A DNA stretch of 64,000 nucleotides from Leptolyngbya sp. Heron Island J (GCF_000482245.1 NZ_AWNH01000071.1:62001-126000), one strand, 5' to 3'; shown: positions 10,620 through 19,141, counted from the first letter of the stretch. The notes: a model not told the origin generated them from the letters alone. A program made the numbers and translations.

Positions 10620-12014
10620 ATGCCTCAACTCTATGCCTTACCGCGTTGGTCCAATGGTCTACGGGCCGAAGCGATCGCATCTCTGAAGCTGGCAGTGCCT
10701 TTGATGCTGATTCAGCTGTCAGAGGGGGCGGTCAATTTTGTGGATACCCTAATGATGGGTGGTTTAGGCACATCGCTGCTGGCGGCTGGCGGTTTGGGCG
10801 CGACGGCGTTTTGGATGCTGCTGTCCCTATGTACGGGGTTATTGGAAATGACGGGTGCGATCGCAGCTGAAGCCCACGGTGCCCAAGACCATGCTCGGGT
10901 CAGTCGCATCAATATACAGGGTCTGTGGCTGAGCTTTGGGATTTCCCTACCCACCATGGTTTTGATCTGGCATCTGGATTCCATTCTGAGGCTTCTAGGC
11001 CAGCAGGCCGCTATTGTGGATGGAGCGACGGCGTATTTGCATGCCATCGTTTGGGGGCTGCCTGCGGCCCTAGGGCTGTTTGTGTTTAAAGAAATTTTGA
11101 CAGCGCTATTACGACCGCGTTTGGTAATGCTGCTGCTGCTTGTGAGTATTCCACTTAATATTGCTCTCAACTATGGGTTAATGTATGGCCACTGGGGGTT
11201 ACCAGAGCTAGGTCTGGCTGGTATTGGCTGGGCTAGCACGATAGTTTTCTGGTGGAGTTTTGTGGTGGCGGTGCTGTGGTTAAAGCTGCATCCATCCCTC
11301 AGACGACTGCGGTTATTAAGACGATGGTGGCGGTGCGATCGCACCATCCTCTCCGAAATCATCCACCTGGGCTGGCCTTTGTGTGTGGACTATGGCACAG
11401 AGATGGGTGCCCTCACGGCAGCGGCTTTACTGATGGGGCTGTGGAGTACAGAACTGCTGGCGGCCCATCGGATTGTGATGACTACTACAGAGCTATTGTT
11501 GATGTTTTCCTGGGGTTTTGCTTATGCCGCTGCCATGCGAACAGGACACAAAATTGGCGCGGGTTCTCCTCGGGCAGCGCGACGGGTGGCCCATGCTAAC
11601 TTGTTGATGAATTTACTGCTGGTGGTGATATTGTCAATTCCCCTATGGGTTTTACCTCAGACTATTGCCGGATTTTATCTCGATGTGAATAGTCCGGAGA
11701 ATGCTGCAACGGTTGCGATCGCGGCAACGCTATTCAAAGTCGGTGTAGTGTTTCAGATTGCCCAAGGTATACGGTTAATCAGTGCAGGCACGCTACAGGG
11801 ACTCAAAGACACTCATCTACTGGCAACCGTTGATGTGCTGGCCCACTGGGGCATAGGTCTGGGGCTGGGCTACCTGGCAGGCCATTTGCTGGGTTGGCAA
11901 GGGATTGGCCTCTGGTGGGCATTAGCCCTGGGACAATTTGTTGCGGCTGTGGTGTTGACTAGACGATTTCAGCAGTTAATTAACGCTCTCATTATGAGAA
12001 CTGTCCAGTATTGA
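10620..12014 (+). CDS. MATE family efflux transporter
   Basis: A 464-residue integral membrane protein with about 12 hydrophobic segments in two MatE repeats. The N-terminal repeat has the family signature LAVPLMLIQLSEGAVNFVDT with MMGGLG just after, and the second repeat begins near residue 245 with GWPLCVDYGTEMG. MATE proteins exchange Na+ or H+ for organic cations and drugs, and this one resembles the DinF/NorM-like cyanobacterial branch. It has no operon partner. The HIP1 octamer occurs several times inside the gene. The substrate is unknown. Confidence 0.9.
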   Translation: MPQLYALPRWSNGLRAEAIASLKLAVPLMLIQLSEGAVNFVDTLMMGGLGTSLLAAGGLGATAFWMLLSLCTGLLEMTGAIAAEAHGAQDHARVSRINIQGLWLSFGISLPTMVLIWHLDSILRLLGQQAAIVDGATAYLHAIVWGLPAALGLFVFKEILTALLRPRLVMLLLLVSIPLNIALNYGLMYGHWGLPELGLAGIGWASTIVFWWSFVVAVLWLKLHPSLRRLRLLRRWWRCDRTILSEIIHLGWPLCVDYGTEMGALTAAALLMGLWSTELLAAHRIVMTTTELLLMFSWGFAYAAAMRTGHKIGAGSPRAARRVAHANLLMNLLLVVILSIPLWVLPQTIAGFYLDVNSPENAATVAIAATLFKVGVVFQIAQGIRLISAGTLQGLKDTHLLATVDVLAHWGIGLGLGYLAGHLLGWQGIGLWWALALGQFVAAVVLTRRFQQLINALIMRTVQY

Positions 12015-12067
12015 AGTTCACAATTAGCAAGACACATCGAGTACCGCAAATAGTGATTGAATCAGGA

Positions 12068-12763
12068 CTACTCCTCGCCAGATTCGCTTAAAACATTAAT
12101 GAGTTCTGCTTTTTTCATTTTGCTGTAGCCAGTGATTCCCCGTTTCTTGGCCATTTTCTTTAGCTCTGTTGCTGTTAGACCTTTGAGGAGTACTGGATCA
12201 GTAATGACTTCAGGCATGGGCTGAGGCGTTAAATAGAAGACCGACTTTAGCGTATTTAATTTTTTGCCTCGTGTGATGCCGCACTTTAGATTAGCAATGG
12301 GATCTAATGTTTTCCAATATTGGCGGGGGGCTTCTTCAATACGATTGACAGCAGTGGCTAGCTTCACTTTCTTTAAATCGCTACCAGGTAATTCAATCAA
12401 GTATTGCAGCGCTGCGGTGATCTCATCATGAGAAGCTTTGGAAAGATTGATCCTGGGGATTTCTTCACCTGATAATACTCGGGCTACTTCGGCTGTTTCG
12501 TCGCTATCGTCAGCAACAACACACCATACTCTTTCCAACCCTGCTTCTTCAGCGACTGCGTAGATAAATGAGTTGCCAATAACCTGGTACTGATCTTCGC
12601 CTGTTTCTTTAACAATGATAGGAACCCAGTTGCGATCGCACTTCTGATTCAAGACTTGTGCTGATGCCTGAATCAAGAACTCTGGGGCTGGGGTTGCCTC
12701 ACCTGGTTCAATTTCATCCAGGTAAAGATGCATAAGATTACCAATATCACTAAGACTAGCCAT
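12068..12763 (-). CDS. ParB-like protein with C-terminal Rho_N/SAP-like helix motif
   Basis: This 231-residue protein begins with a region resembling the ParB/sulfiredoxin fold: a position-defining FLIQASAQVLNQ stretch, VPIIVKETGEDQYQVIGN and a following helix. The last 40 residues (GLTATELKKMAKKRGITGY, then KKAELINVL) match the Rho N-terminal/SAP-like fold that binds nucleic acid. No ParB helix-turn-helix is obvious in the middle. The start overlaps the ParA-like gene by 8 bases, so it is translationally coupled to it. The likely role is the DNA-binding partner of the adjacent ParA, but a partition function is only inferred. Confidence 0.7.
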   Translation of the reverse strand: MASLSDIGNLMHLYLDEIEPGEATPAPEFLIQASAQVLNQKCDRNWVPIIVKETGEDQYQVIGNSFIYAVAEEAGLERVWCVVADDSDETAEVARVLSGEEIPRINLSKASHDEITAALQYLIELPGSDLKKVKLATAVNRIEEAPRQYWKTLDPIANLKCGITRGKKLNTLKSVFYLTPQPMPEVITDPVLLKGLTATELKKMAKKRGITGYSKMKKAELINVLSESGEE

Positions 12764-14126
12764 GTAGAAAATATTCCTTCGCTAAACTGATGTAGTACTC
12801 ACGGGCAGATTTGTCTCTGTAGACTGCCGGAATGCGTGCAAATGCAGCATTGGCTATGTTTGCATAGCTTGGTAATTGAAAAATATGCAGATCCTTTCTA
12901 GCATTTGTATATCTTGGAAAAAAGTAAGGCTGTAAATCAAACTTAGGTCTCTCACTTTGTATCTTCTTAGCTTGCTTAATCATCTCGATTAAGGCTTTTT
13001 GCGCTTCTTGCAATTGATAAGGAGTGATCTTTCCTCCATTAAAAAAGATCGGTAGTGCTATTGGAGTTGCATCCCCTTTCATAGATTGAACTTCAGGGAT
13101 AAAATCTCGAATAACTGAAACAGCATTTTCTAAGGAGAAAAGATTGTTATGCTTAGTTGGTGTTAGAACAACCTCTGCTGCGTATAGGGCCTGTTGGCTA
13201 AAGATCCGCCAGTTTGGTGGGGAGTCGATCAGGATGTAATCGTAAGCGTCTTTTAATTCAGCCAGCTTTCTATGTAGCGTATGTTTTTTCCATTTTTGGC
13301 GTAAGTCTGACTCATCAATGTCATGGACTAATACTTTATCAGCAGGAAGAATGTCAAAACCCAAATCATTCTCAGCAATTTTCTTCAGAGGTGGTACATA
13401 ACGTTGAATTGCATCCCGTATATCAGCATCACGATCATCTAATGCTGTATAAACTTGACCGTTACTTAAGGGGATACCTAAAGCACTCGTCAGATCTTGC
13501 TGATTGGGATCGAAGTCTACAACTAATACTCTTTTTTTAGCCAATGCTAGGATACTAGCTAAATTAACTGTTGTAGTAGTTTTTCCCACGCCTCCTTTAT
13601 TGTTATAAATGGCTACTGTTAGAGCTTTGATAGGATTTTCAATCTTTTGTCTGATGGTTTCAATGACAGTATCAATAGTCTCAGGAGATATTTCTAAGCA
13701 AGGAGTTGCGGGATGAATGACCTTATTGTGCTTTCTAAATAGTTGAATATGACAAGAGTTAGTAAGCAGTCCCCATTTGGCTGACCGACATTTAGGAGCT
13801 AAAAGGTATTTTTTGTGGAGTTGTTGAACAGCCCTTTTATATTGAGCTGAACCTTCTTCTAAATTAATATCCCGTCCTTTTAACTCGCATATCATATACG
13901 GGTTGTTACGAGTATGTAGAAAAATATCATCACCAATATTTTTCCGAACGGCATAGTCTGCTGCGCCTTTCCCAGTGTCAAACTCTGGAATGACCTCTCC
14001 ATTACTTTGAGAAAAACCAAGTTCCTCTAAAACGTGTGGAACAAAGAAGGTTGCGCTGACAACTGCTTCAGGCGCATCTTCGGGGAGTTTACTCAGTGCT
14101 GCTGGCAGGCTTATTTCTGACATCAT
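12756..14126 (-). CDS. ParA-type ATPase fused to an N-terminal HsdR-like nuclease domain
   Basis: The 456-residue protein has two parts. Residues 15-140 resemble the N-terminal nuclease domain of type I restriction HsdR subunits: GAADYAV with Asp57, then MICELKGRDI with Glu81-x-Lys83, followed by a Gln/Tyr helix, as in PD-(D/E)XK enzymes. Residues 168-456 are a ParA/MinD-type ATPase with the deviant Walker A KGGVGKTT (177-184), VVDFDPNQQDLTSALG and Walker B YDYILIDSPP. ParA ATPases position plasmids or protein complexes on DNA. Here the partner is the overlapping ParB-like gene. Whether the nuclease cuts DNA is untested. The setting (pseudogene and AT-rich neighbours) suggests an acquired cassette. 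Confidence 0.85.
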   Translation of the reverse strand: MMSEISLPAALSKLPEDAPEAVVSATFFVPHVLEELGFSQSNGEVIPEFDTGKGAADYAVRKNIGDDIFLHTRNNPYMICELKGRDINLEEGSAQYKRAVQQLHKKYLLAPKCRSAKWGLLTNSCHIQLFRKHNKVIHPATPCLEISPETIDTVIETIRQKIENPIKALTVAIYNNKGGVGKTTTTVNLASILALAKKRVLVVDFDPNQQDLTSALGIPLSNGQVYTALDDRDADIRDAIQRYVPPLKKIAENDLGFDILPADKVLVHDIDESDLRQKWKKHTLHRKLAELKDAYDYILIDSPPNWRIFSQQALYAAEVVLTPTKHNNLFSLENAVSVIRDFIPEVQSMKGDATPIALPIFFNGGKITPYQLQEAQKALIEMIKQAKKIQSERPKFDLQPYFFPRYTNARKDLHIFQLPSYANIANAAFARIPAVYRDKSAREYYISLAKEYFLHG

Positions 14127-14255
14127 AGGACTATAAAAAAGTCGATTTAGAGAAAAGCTAAAATCCTAAAATTTCTGCTTTCCATATATTGAAAGATAAA
14201 GTTTTCGCTTTAGAAGTAAGAGCACCGAAGCATTAAATGGTTCCTGGGATTTCCA

Positions 14256-14289
14256 CAATTACGACTCTTGTATGATTCATTCGTAATTG
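14256..14289. promoter_or_regulatory. 9-bp inverted repeat upstream of parA-like gene
   Basis: Arms CAATTACGA (14256-14264) and TCGTAATTG (14281-14289) are perfect complements separated by 16 bases. It lies 130 bases upstream of the ParA-fusion start codon. Position and symmetry suit an operator or a centromere-like (parS) site bound by the ParB-like protein, but this is inference. Only one copy was seen. Confidence 0.35.
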
Positions 14290-14394
14290 GAAAAAAGACG
14301 TTAGCTCTTAGTTCTGGATTCTTCTAGGCTTACGCGATCCAAAATCGTGCCTCAGGATACTCAGTAGAAATATCAAGCCAAATTGATTTTTTTA

Positions 14395-14406
14395 CGACTT
14401 AAGTCG
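14395..14406. promoter_or_regulatory. 12-bp perfect palindrome CGACTTAAGTCG
   Basis: A perfect 12-base palindrome in the same non-coding region, 106 bases further from the ParA-like gene than the first inverted repeat. It could bind a dimeric regulator. A palindrome of this length in a window this size can occur by chance, so support is weak. Confidence 0.25.
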
Positions 14407-14464
14407 AATAACCTCAGCAAAAAATGTGTTTATTTGTTAAGGCAAGTTTAGTCTCACTTACGGA

Positions 14465-14740
14465 TTACAACTCCAATCCGGCTTGTTCAAATGCTCGCAT
14501 TAAGGTATCCATGAGCTAAAAAATCAGCTCATTCTTGTCAATCGTCAAGTTCAAGAGCTGTACCCTGTACTTTCAAAACTTCCAATACAGCTCGCCACTG
14601 CTTCGCAGACTGATTATCCCGTCTCCACCGCAGTTTATTCAAAACCACATCCTCAGACAATGCCAGATAGATGCCATTCATCAAGCATCGTCTTTTGAAC
14701 TTGAGAGTATCCTAATTATCGATAAATCAATCACGCGCTT
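14465..14740 (-). pseudogene. Remnant of an AbiEii-type nucleotidyltransferase-like gene
   Basis: The minus strand encodes KFKRRCLMNGIYLALSEDVV, NKLRW, AKQWRAVLEVLKVQGTALEL, then stops early. A further short stretch reads MRAFEQAGLEL and stop. These blocks, in this order and spacing, are the C-terminal signature of a common cyanobacterial family annotated as AbiEii/nucleotidyltransferase-like (EDVIL-x-KL-x-W, QWRDILGVLKVQG). At least two frame disruptions are visible: near 14710, where VIDLSIIR precedes in another frame, and at about 14540, where the end of the domain is shortened. The N-terminal half is gone. It lies 8-16 bases past the preceding minus-strand gene and is not functional. Confidence 0.65.
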
Positions 14741-14756
14741 AAGCCTAGCCTGACTA

Positions 14757-15449
14757 TCACACATCAGGATCACATAGCCGAAAATTTACATATTCCCCTG
14801 CCCCTGACGATACTGATGCCCAACCCTCTAATTGTCTTTCTCCTGAACGTTGTTCCATCGAAAGCCATTGGCGTCCTGTTTCATCCGTCATGATTAATGC
14901 TGGTAAACTGAGCGAAAAGACTTCAGTGCCATTTGGCAAGAAATCAATCTGTCGTGAAGCAATACTTCTCTTGTCCCTCACCCTTAGCCCGCCACCCACG
15001 TCTGTATTCACCCGCAAACAGTACGGCTCATCTATACCCATCAGCACAGCTGTACTCCTGTAGGTAGCAACAACTTCATCTCCCATCTGGCATTTATTCT
15101 CCACCTCGCCCGTTCCTATTGCCAAAACAAGATCGCTGAGGCGGTACCAGTAGGTAAAGGGTTCCTGGGCAGCACTAGCTGCTTGGGCACAAATGTCTTG
15201 ATACTCTAAATAGCCTCCCAGTTCTAGATTTGAGAAACCAGAACTGTAGGGTAATGGCTGATCAGACCCCGTAATTTTGTGCCAGTCTTGCCAGCCTGGT
15301 TGTGATTGTGCCATGACGTTAGGCACCATAGTCAAAAGCAGACTACCAGTAAACCCAAGCGAGTATAAAAATTGACAACTTATGTTAAATCTACAGTTTT
15401 GCATATATGGCAGCTCCAGTAGTTGGGAAGGATAGCTGTCTAGTTTCAT
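14757..15449 (-). CDS. Secreted SH3-like domain protein
   Basis: The 230-residue product has a hydrophobic export segment (FLYSLGFTGSLLLTMVPNV followed by MAQ). The second Met (residue 16, base 15404) may be the true start, giving a classical signal peptide. The C-terminal part from about residue 145 resembles a bacterial SH3 domain: GGGLRVRD, then LPNGTEVFSLS, WLSMEQ and EGWASVSSGAGEYV. Such domains bind peptidoglycan or protein partners outside the membrane. The middle has four Cys (ICAQ, NKCQ, PYCL and a C-terminal RLC) that could form disulphides in the periplasm. It is unlinked to an obvious operon. Function unknown. Confidence 0.7.
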   Translation of the reverse strand: MKLDSYPSQLLELPYMQNCRFNISCQFLYSLGFTGSLLLTMVPNVMAQSQPGWQDWHKITGSDQPLPYSSGFSNLELGGYLEYQDICAQAASAAQEPFTYWYRLSDLVLAIGTGEVENKCQMGDEVVATYRSTAVLMGIDEPYCLRVNTDVGGGLRVRDKRSIASRQIDFLPNGTEVFSLSLPALIMTDETGRQWLSMEQRSGERQLEGWASVSSGAGEYVNFRLCDPDV

Positions 15450-15618
15450 CTAGATGGATTGCTAGGATGAACTTATGATTGATTGCAACGTGCTGATCCC
15501 CAAAGTTAAACGTTATTGGTGGGGCTGGTGAACTCGTCATTAGCAAGTGAGTTTAGCCTGTTTAAATTGCATTAAAAATATGAGCGGACAATATTAAGCC
15601 GAATCATTATTAGCCGAA

Positions 15619-17505
15619 ATGGCCCTCTATATCATGCCTATTAATCAGCTATTGCCGAGACATTTTCCAAAGAATATATATCAGAGTTCTAGGGCTTCAC
15701 TATCTCATTATTTAGTTGAGGCTATCGATTTAAATATCGTTCCTATTTTAGGAATGAGTTTTTTCCTAAACATACTGGGGATCTGGTGGGGATTACCGAG
15801 CTGGGAAGGCTGGGCTCCAGATGAAATCATCCCAAAAGATGTTTTACTAGGGATTTCTGATCTCTTTTCTGGTAATTGGTATGATACCTATCCTCCTTTC
15901 CATTTCTATCTTCTAGCTGTACTTTACTTGCCGTTAAACCTGCCTGCAATTATATGGCGTGAGCTTGGGTTTATAGATTTTTCAGGAGTGCTTGTAGATA
16001 ACTCAACAACTAATATATTTCACCTCACCTATCAAATTTCTTATTTTGTGGGCAGGATTGTGTCTGTGCTAATGGGCACTGGGACCGTCCTAGTTGTCTA
16101 TCTATGTGGAAGAGAAATATCTCCTAAGCAAGAATCATTACTAACAGCTTTAATCGTTTCTTTGCTGACACCTTTTGTCTACTATTCAAAAATAATCAAT
16201 GTTGAAGTTCCATATGTTTTTTGGTTTTGCCTTTCTTTGCTGTTTTATATCCGTATATTAAAAGCGCATAGGTTAACTGATTACTTGCTTTTTTCTGCGG
16301 CTGCTGTACTTTCTATTTGTACTAAAGATCAAGCCTATGGACTTTATGTTTTAACGGCACCCTATATTTTGATTTCTAAATGCATCCACGATAGAAGAAC
16401 TTTGCGAGTAGGTTGGCTGCAATCCCTTACTGATAGAAAAGTCCTATACTCTACAGCGCTGTCTGTTATCTTATTTTGCGCAATCCATAACATTCTATTT
16501 AATTACTCTGGCTTTCTATCTCATGTTCAATTATTAATTGGTCCAGCCAGCTATGATAGTGCTGACTTTTTTACTAGAGATGATAATAACTGGTCCCAAC
16601 ATTGGCAGCTACTATTGCAGTCGTTGAGAAACGTACAGTTTTCTTTTACATTACCTGTGTTTGGGATCTGTTTGGCTGGCTTGGTAATGAGCCTATTTAA
16701 AGTCTATAGAAACGGTTTTGGTAGGGATATAAATAATTACTGTAAGCTTTCTCTGCTAGTTCCGGTTATTTCTTACTACTTGTTTTTTGTGAGTGTTATT
16801 CTATATAGCCGGACTCGGTTTCTTATTCCGGTCTGTATCATACTTGCTTTTTTTGGGGCGCAGTTTATTTCTGATGTTTTGCTTAGCCGCAAAAGATATT
16901 TAACCTATAAAGTGCTTGGCCGTAGCTTTGTTTTTATTCTGTTTTTCTACATGTTTGTCCAAGCTTTTTCGGTGGACATAGTCATGATCAATGATGCAAG
17001 ATATGTGACTGAAAAAGAGATGGATCTCACTATTCCTAAAACCTCTTATGTCTTGGGGATAGGAGACGTAGAATATCTTCCCAGGTTTGAATATAGAGGT
17101 TTTGATGCCTATGAAACAACTCATAGACTATCAGAAGAGGAGATTGATGCCGGCATCTATGATTACATCATCACTACAAGCGCCTATGACATCTTGGAGA
17201 GGCATAAACAATATAAGTCCAAGTCAACGACTTATAAGATGGTGGACAAAATAGTCAATGGTGATACTCAATATCAGGTGTTTTATCAGAACAGCTATCA
17301 GCCTAAGTGGAATCTTCTGAATTTTGAAGGGGTCAGTAGCAATCTAGATAAAATAAATCCTGAAATCATAATTTATGTACATAGCAGAAATATCACCAAC
17401 GCCTACAATGAGCCTGAGTTGTCTGGTTTAATCAGCAGCATGCCTATGAATGACATCGGCTCAATGATGGGTGTTCTCTCGGGGCAGGACAATAAGCAGA
17501 CGTAA
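15619..17505 (+). CDS. GT-C fold membrane glycosyltransferase (ArnT/PMT-like), AT-rich
   Basis: A 628-residue integral membrane protein with about ten hydrophobic segments and a hydrophilic C-terminal tail of roughly 140 residues. After the first membrane segment the loop has GWAPDEI (Asp68-Glu69), the acidic pair typical of GT39/GT83 polyprenyl-phosphate-sugar transferases, followed by WYDTYPPFHFYLLAV, also characteristic. These enzymes move a sugar from a lipid carrier to a lipid or protein on the outer face of the membrane. The alternative start is Met6. Base composition is clearly more AT-rich than the flanking housekeeping genes, consistent with horizontal transfer. Substrate unknown. 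Confidence 0.75.
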   Translation: MALYIMPINQLLPRHFPKNIYQSSRASLSHYLVEAIDLNIVPILGMSFFLNILGIWWGLPSWEGWAPDEIIPKDVLLGISDLFSGNWYDTYPPFHFYLLAVLYLPLNLPAIIWRELGFIDFSGVLVDNSTTNIFHLTYQISYFVGRIVSVLMGTGTVLVVYLCGREISPKQESLLTALIVSLLTPFVYYSKIINVEVPYVFWFCLSLLFYIRILKAHRLTDYLLFSAAAVLSICTKDQAYGLYVLTAPYILISKCIHDRRTLRVGWLQSLTDRKVLYSTALSVILFCAIHNILFNYSGFLSHVQLLIGPASYDSADFFTRDDNNWSQHWQLLLQSLRNVQFSFTLPVFGICLAGLVMSLFKVYRNGFGRDINNYCKLSLLVPVISYYLFFVSVILYSRTRFLIPVCIILAFFGAQFISDVLLSRKRYLTYKVLGRSFVFILFFYMFVQAFSVDIVMINDARYVTEKEMDLTIPKTSYVLGIGDVEYLPRFEYRGFDAYETTHRLSEEEIDAGIYDYIITTSAYDILERHKQYKSKSTTYKMVDKIVNGDTQYQVFYQNSYQPKWNLLNFEGVSSNLDKINPEIIIYVHSRNITNAYNEPELSGLISSMPMNDIGSMMGVLSGQDNKQT

Positions 17506-17508
17506 AAA

Positions 17509-18849
17509 TCAAGTCTGATCACGCTCAAGCCAGCCCCGCATCTTGCCAGGATTCAATAACCCATAGGGATCGACTTGGGCCTTAAATGCCACCTGAGTTT
17601 CATTAATTTCCTTACGACCACCATCTTCCAGAATGTAGGTATGAGGATTGGCGATAAATGCTCCCTGGGTTTCGTGGTAGCGAATAATTTCGTTCAGACG
17701 CTCTTCGGTGGTATAGCGCACTAACTGCAGTGCCGCCGGACAGACCTGTCCATGCACTCGAAAGAATTCCAGATGCATCATTACCTCATCGCCAAAGTGC
17801 TGGTACATGTGCTCCAGCAGCTTCATCTCGGTGTCGTAGGGAAACAGTGTTTGTAGATAGGTGAGGCTGGTATCGACATTCCGGGCATGGAGCGTCGTGT
17901 GATTCCAGGTGAATTCTGCTAAAGCTGCACCTTTTTTGGCTTCTTGGGCGGTTTTTTCATAGGTGATGGTGCCGCCAAATTCTTTTGCCAGTTCCCGCAA
18001 GGGCGCTAACGATGACTCTGCAATCATCAGCAAGGCAGCGGTTTTACCTTCTGGTAAGGCATCCTGGAGGGCCGCAAAATAGCTGGGAATCGGCCAGGCG
18101 TGAATGCTAATTAGTTTTTTGATGATGCCGTCAGCCTCACCCAGGGTGTAGCCAAACCGGGCCGCCGTCATAAAGTCATCAAAGGTGACAATCACTTCTG
18201 CCCAAGGGTAGGCCGGACCCAATGGAATTTCTAACTCGGTAATGATGCCATTGGTGCCATAGGCATGATTAACCTTTTGTACCTCATCGCCCCGTAGCTC
18301 CAGAATCCTCGGCTCGTCTTCCATGGTGACTACCCGGACAGCGTGGAGATTACCGCGATCGGCCAGCTGTCCATAGGTGATTGAGCCAATACCGCCACTG
18401 CCACCACCAATAAACCCACCAATCGTGGCAGTCCGGTAGGTGGAAGGAACCATGCGGATCTCCCAACCCTGTTCACGGGTGATTTTATCAATGGCCGCCA
18501 GTTTAGCCCCTGCTTCCACACAGGCCAGCCCCGGCTTAACCCACTTCACCCGGTTGAGCTGGCTCAGGTCCAGAACCACACCACCTTCTAGGGGAATGCA
18601 TTGGCCATAGTTGCCCGTGCCTGCGCCCCTGACCGTGAGCGGCGTTTTTGTGGCAACACAGGCTTTCACCACCTGCATAACCTCGGCCTCACTGGACGGT
18701 CGAACCACTAAATCTGCTACCTTATCGTCCAGCAGAGATGTCAGCACTGGGCTGAAGTGATAGTAATCCTTAGAAAGCTTGGCTACCTGAGTAGGGTCTT
18801 GGATCAGGTTGAGCTCATTAAGCAGAGGCAGAATGGCAGAGGTGGGCAT
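17509..18849 (-). CDS. FAD-binding oxidoreductase (GlcD/FAD_binding_4 type)
   Basis: The 446-residue protein belongs to the vanillyl-alcohol-oxidase/PCMH FAD family. The FAD-binding domain has VVRPSSEAEVMQVVKAC, PLTVRGAGTGNYGQ and GGVVLDLSQLNRV, then IGGFIGGGSGGIGS for cofactor contact. The C-terminal end has DPYGLLNPGKM, the usual closing motif of glycolate-oxidase GlcD-like and lactate dehydrogenase-like members. It probably oxidises a hydroxy acid or similar alcohol; the substrate cannot be read from sequence. The gene converges on the glycosyltransferase gene with only three bases between the stops. Confidence 0.85.
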   Translation of the reverse strand: MPTSAILPLLNELNLIQDPTQVAKLSKDYYHFSPVLTSLLDDKVADLVVRPSSEAEVMQVVKACVATKTPLTVRGAGTGNYGQCIPLEGGVVLDLSQLNRVKWVKPGLACVEAGAKLAAIDKITREQGWEIRMVPSTYRTATIGGFIGGGSGGIGSITYGQLADRGNLHAVRVVTMEDEPRILELRGDEVQKVNHAYGTNGIITELEIPLGPAYPWAEVIVTFDDFMTAARFGYTLGEADGIIKKLISIHAWPIPSYFAALQDALPEGKTAALLMIAESSLAPLRELAKEFGGTITYEKTAQEAKKGAALAEFTWNHTTLHARNVDTSLTYLQTLFPYDTEMKLLEHMYQHFGDEVMMHLEFFRVHGQVCPAALQLVRYTTEERLNEIIRYHETQGAFIANPHTYILEDGGRKEINETQVAFKAQVDPYGLLNPGKMRGWLERDQT

Positions 18850-18898
18850 AGAAATTCAGCAAACAAGGAAAGCAGCGAAGGTCGTGGGAGATGCCGTA

Positions 18899-18925
18899 GG
18901 TTGGGTTGAAGTATGAAACCCAACC
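18899..18925. repeat. Palindromic repeat GGTTGGGTT...AACCCAACC
   Basis: Arms GGTTGGGTT (18899-18907) and AACCCAACC (18917-18925) flank a 9-base loop. Short palindromes of this GGTTGGGTT type are scattered through many cyanobacterial genomes, and this copy is probably one of them. Only one was noticed in the window. Confidence 0.5.
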
Positions 18926-18969
18926 CCCTCAGAAAATCCAAGGCTAACCCCCTCAAAAAATCCGAGGCT
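18922..18969. repeat. Two tandem 24-base units
   Basis: Copy one (18922-18945) and copy two (18946-18969) differ at only two bases, and each starts AACCCCCTCA. A shortened third piece (GACGCCCCC) follows. It lies between the start of the FAD oxidase gene and the mraY stop and overlaps the right arm of the palindromic repeat. Confidence 0.7.
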
Positions 18970-19055
18970 GACGCCCCCACCGTAGCAGTAGTGTGACAAG
19001 AATTCCCAACCGAATCAAGGCAAATTCTGGCCCAGTCCGCTAAACACAAACAATA

Positions 19056-19081
19056 AAACAGCGGCAGGAATACCGCTGTTT
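19056..19081 (-). terminator. Rho-independent terminator of mraY
   Basis: A 9-bp perfect stem (AAACAGCGG / CCGCTGTTT) with an 8-base loop lies 61 bases beyond the mraY stop. On the minus strand it is followed by a T-rich stretch. This is a convincing intrinsic terminator for the leftward transcript. Confidence 0.75.
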
Positions 19082-19141
19082 CAAACGCTGTATGGACTTT
19101 GCAAATGGCTGTGTCTAACCGATAAGACGCTCAGTCAGGCT

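Larger units (their letters stand above)
14127..14464. other. AT-rich intergenic region upstream of the ParA fusion
   Basis: These 338 bases hold no credible gene. They contain two palindromic elements listed separately (14256-14289 and 14395-14406) and presumably the promoter of the ParA-ParB unit. No clear -10/-35 pair can be assigned. Confidence 0.5.

Noticed and set aside
14535-14753. 72-residue plus-strand frame
   Set aside because: The minus strand of the same region shows a recognisable decayed gene; the plus frame is a shadow of it with no start signal.
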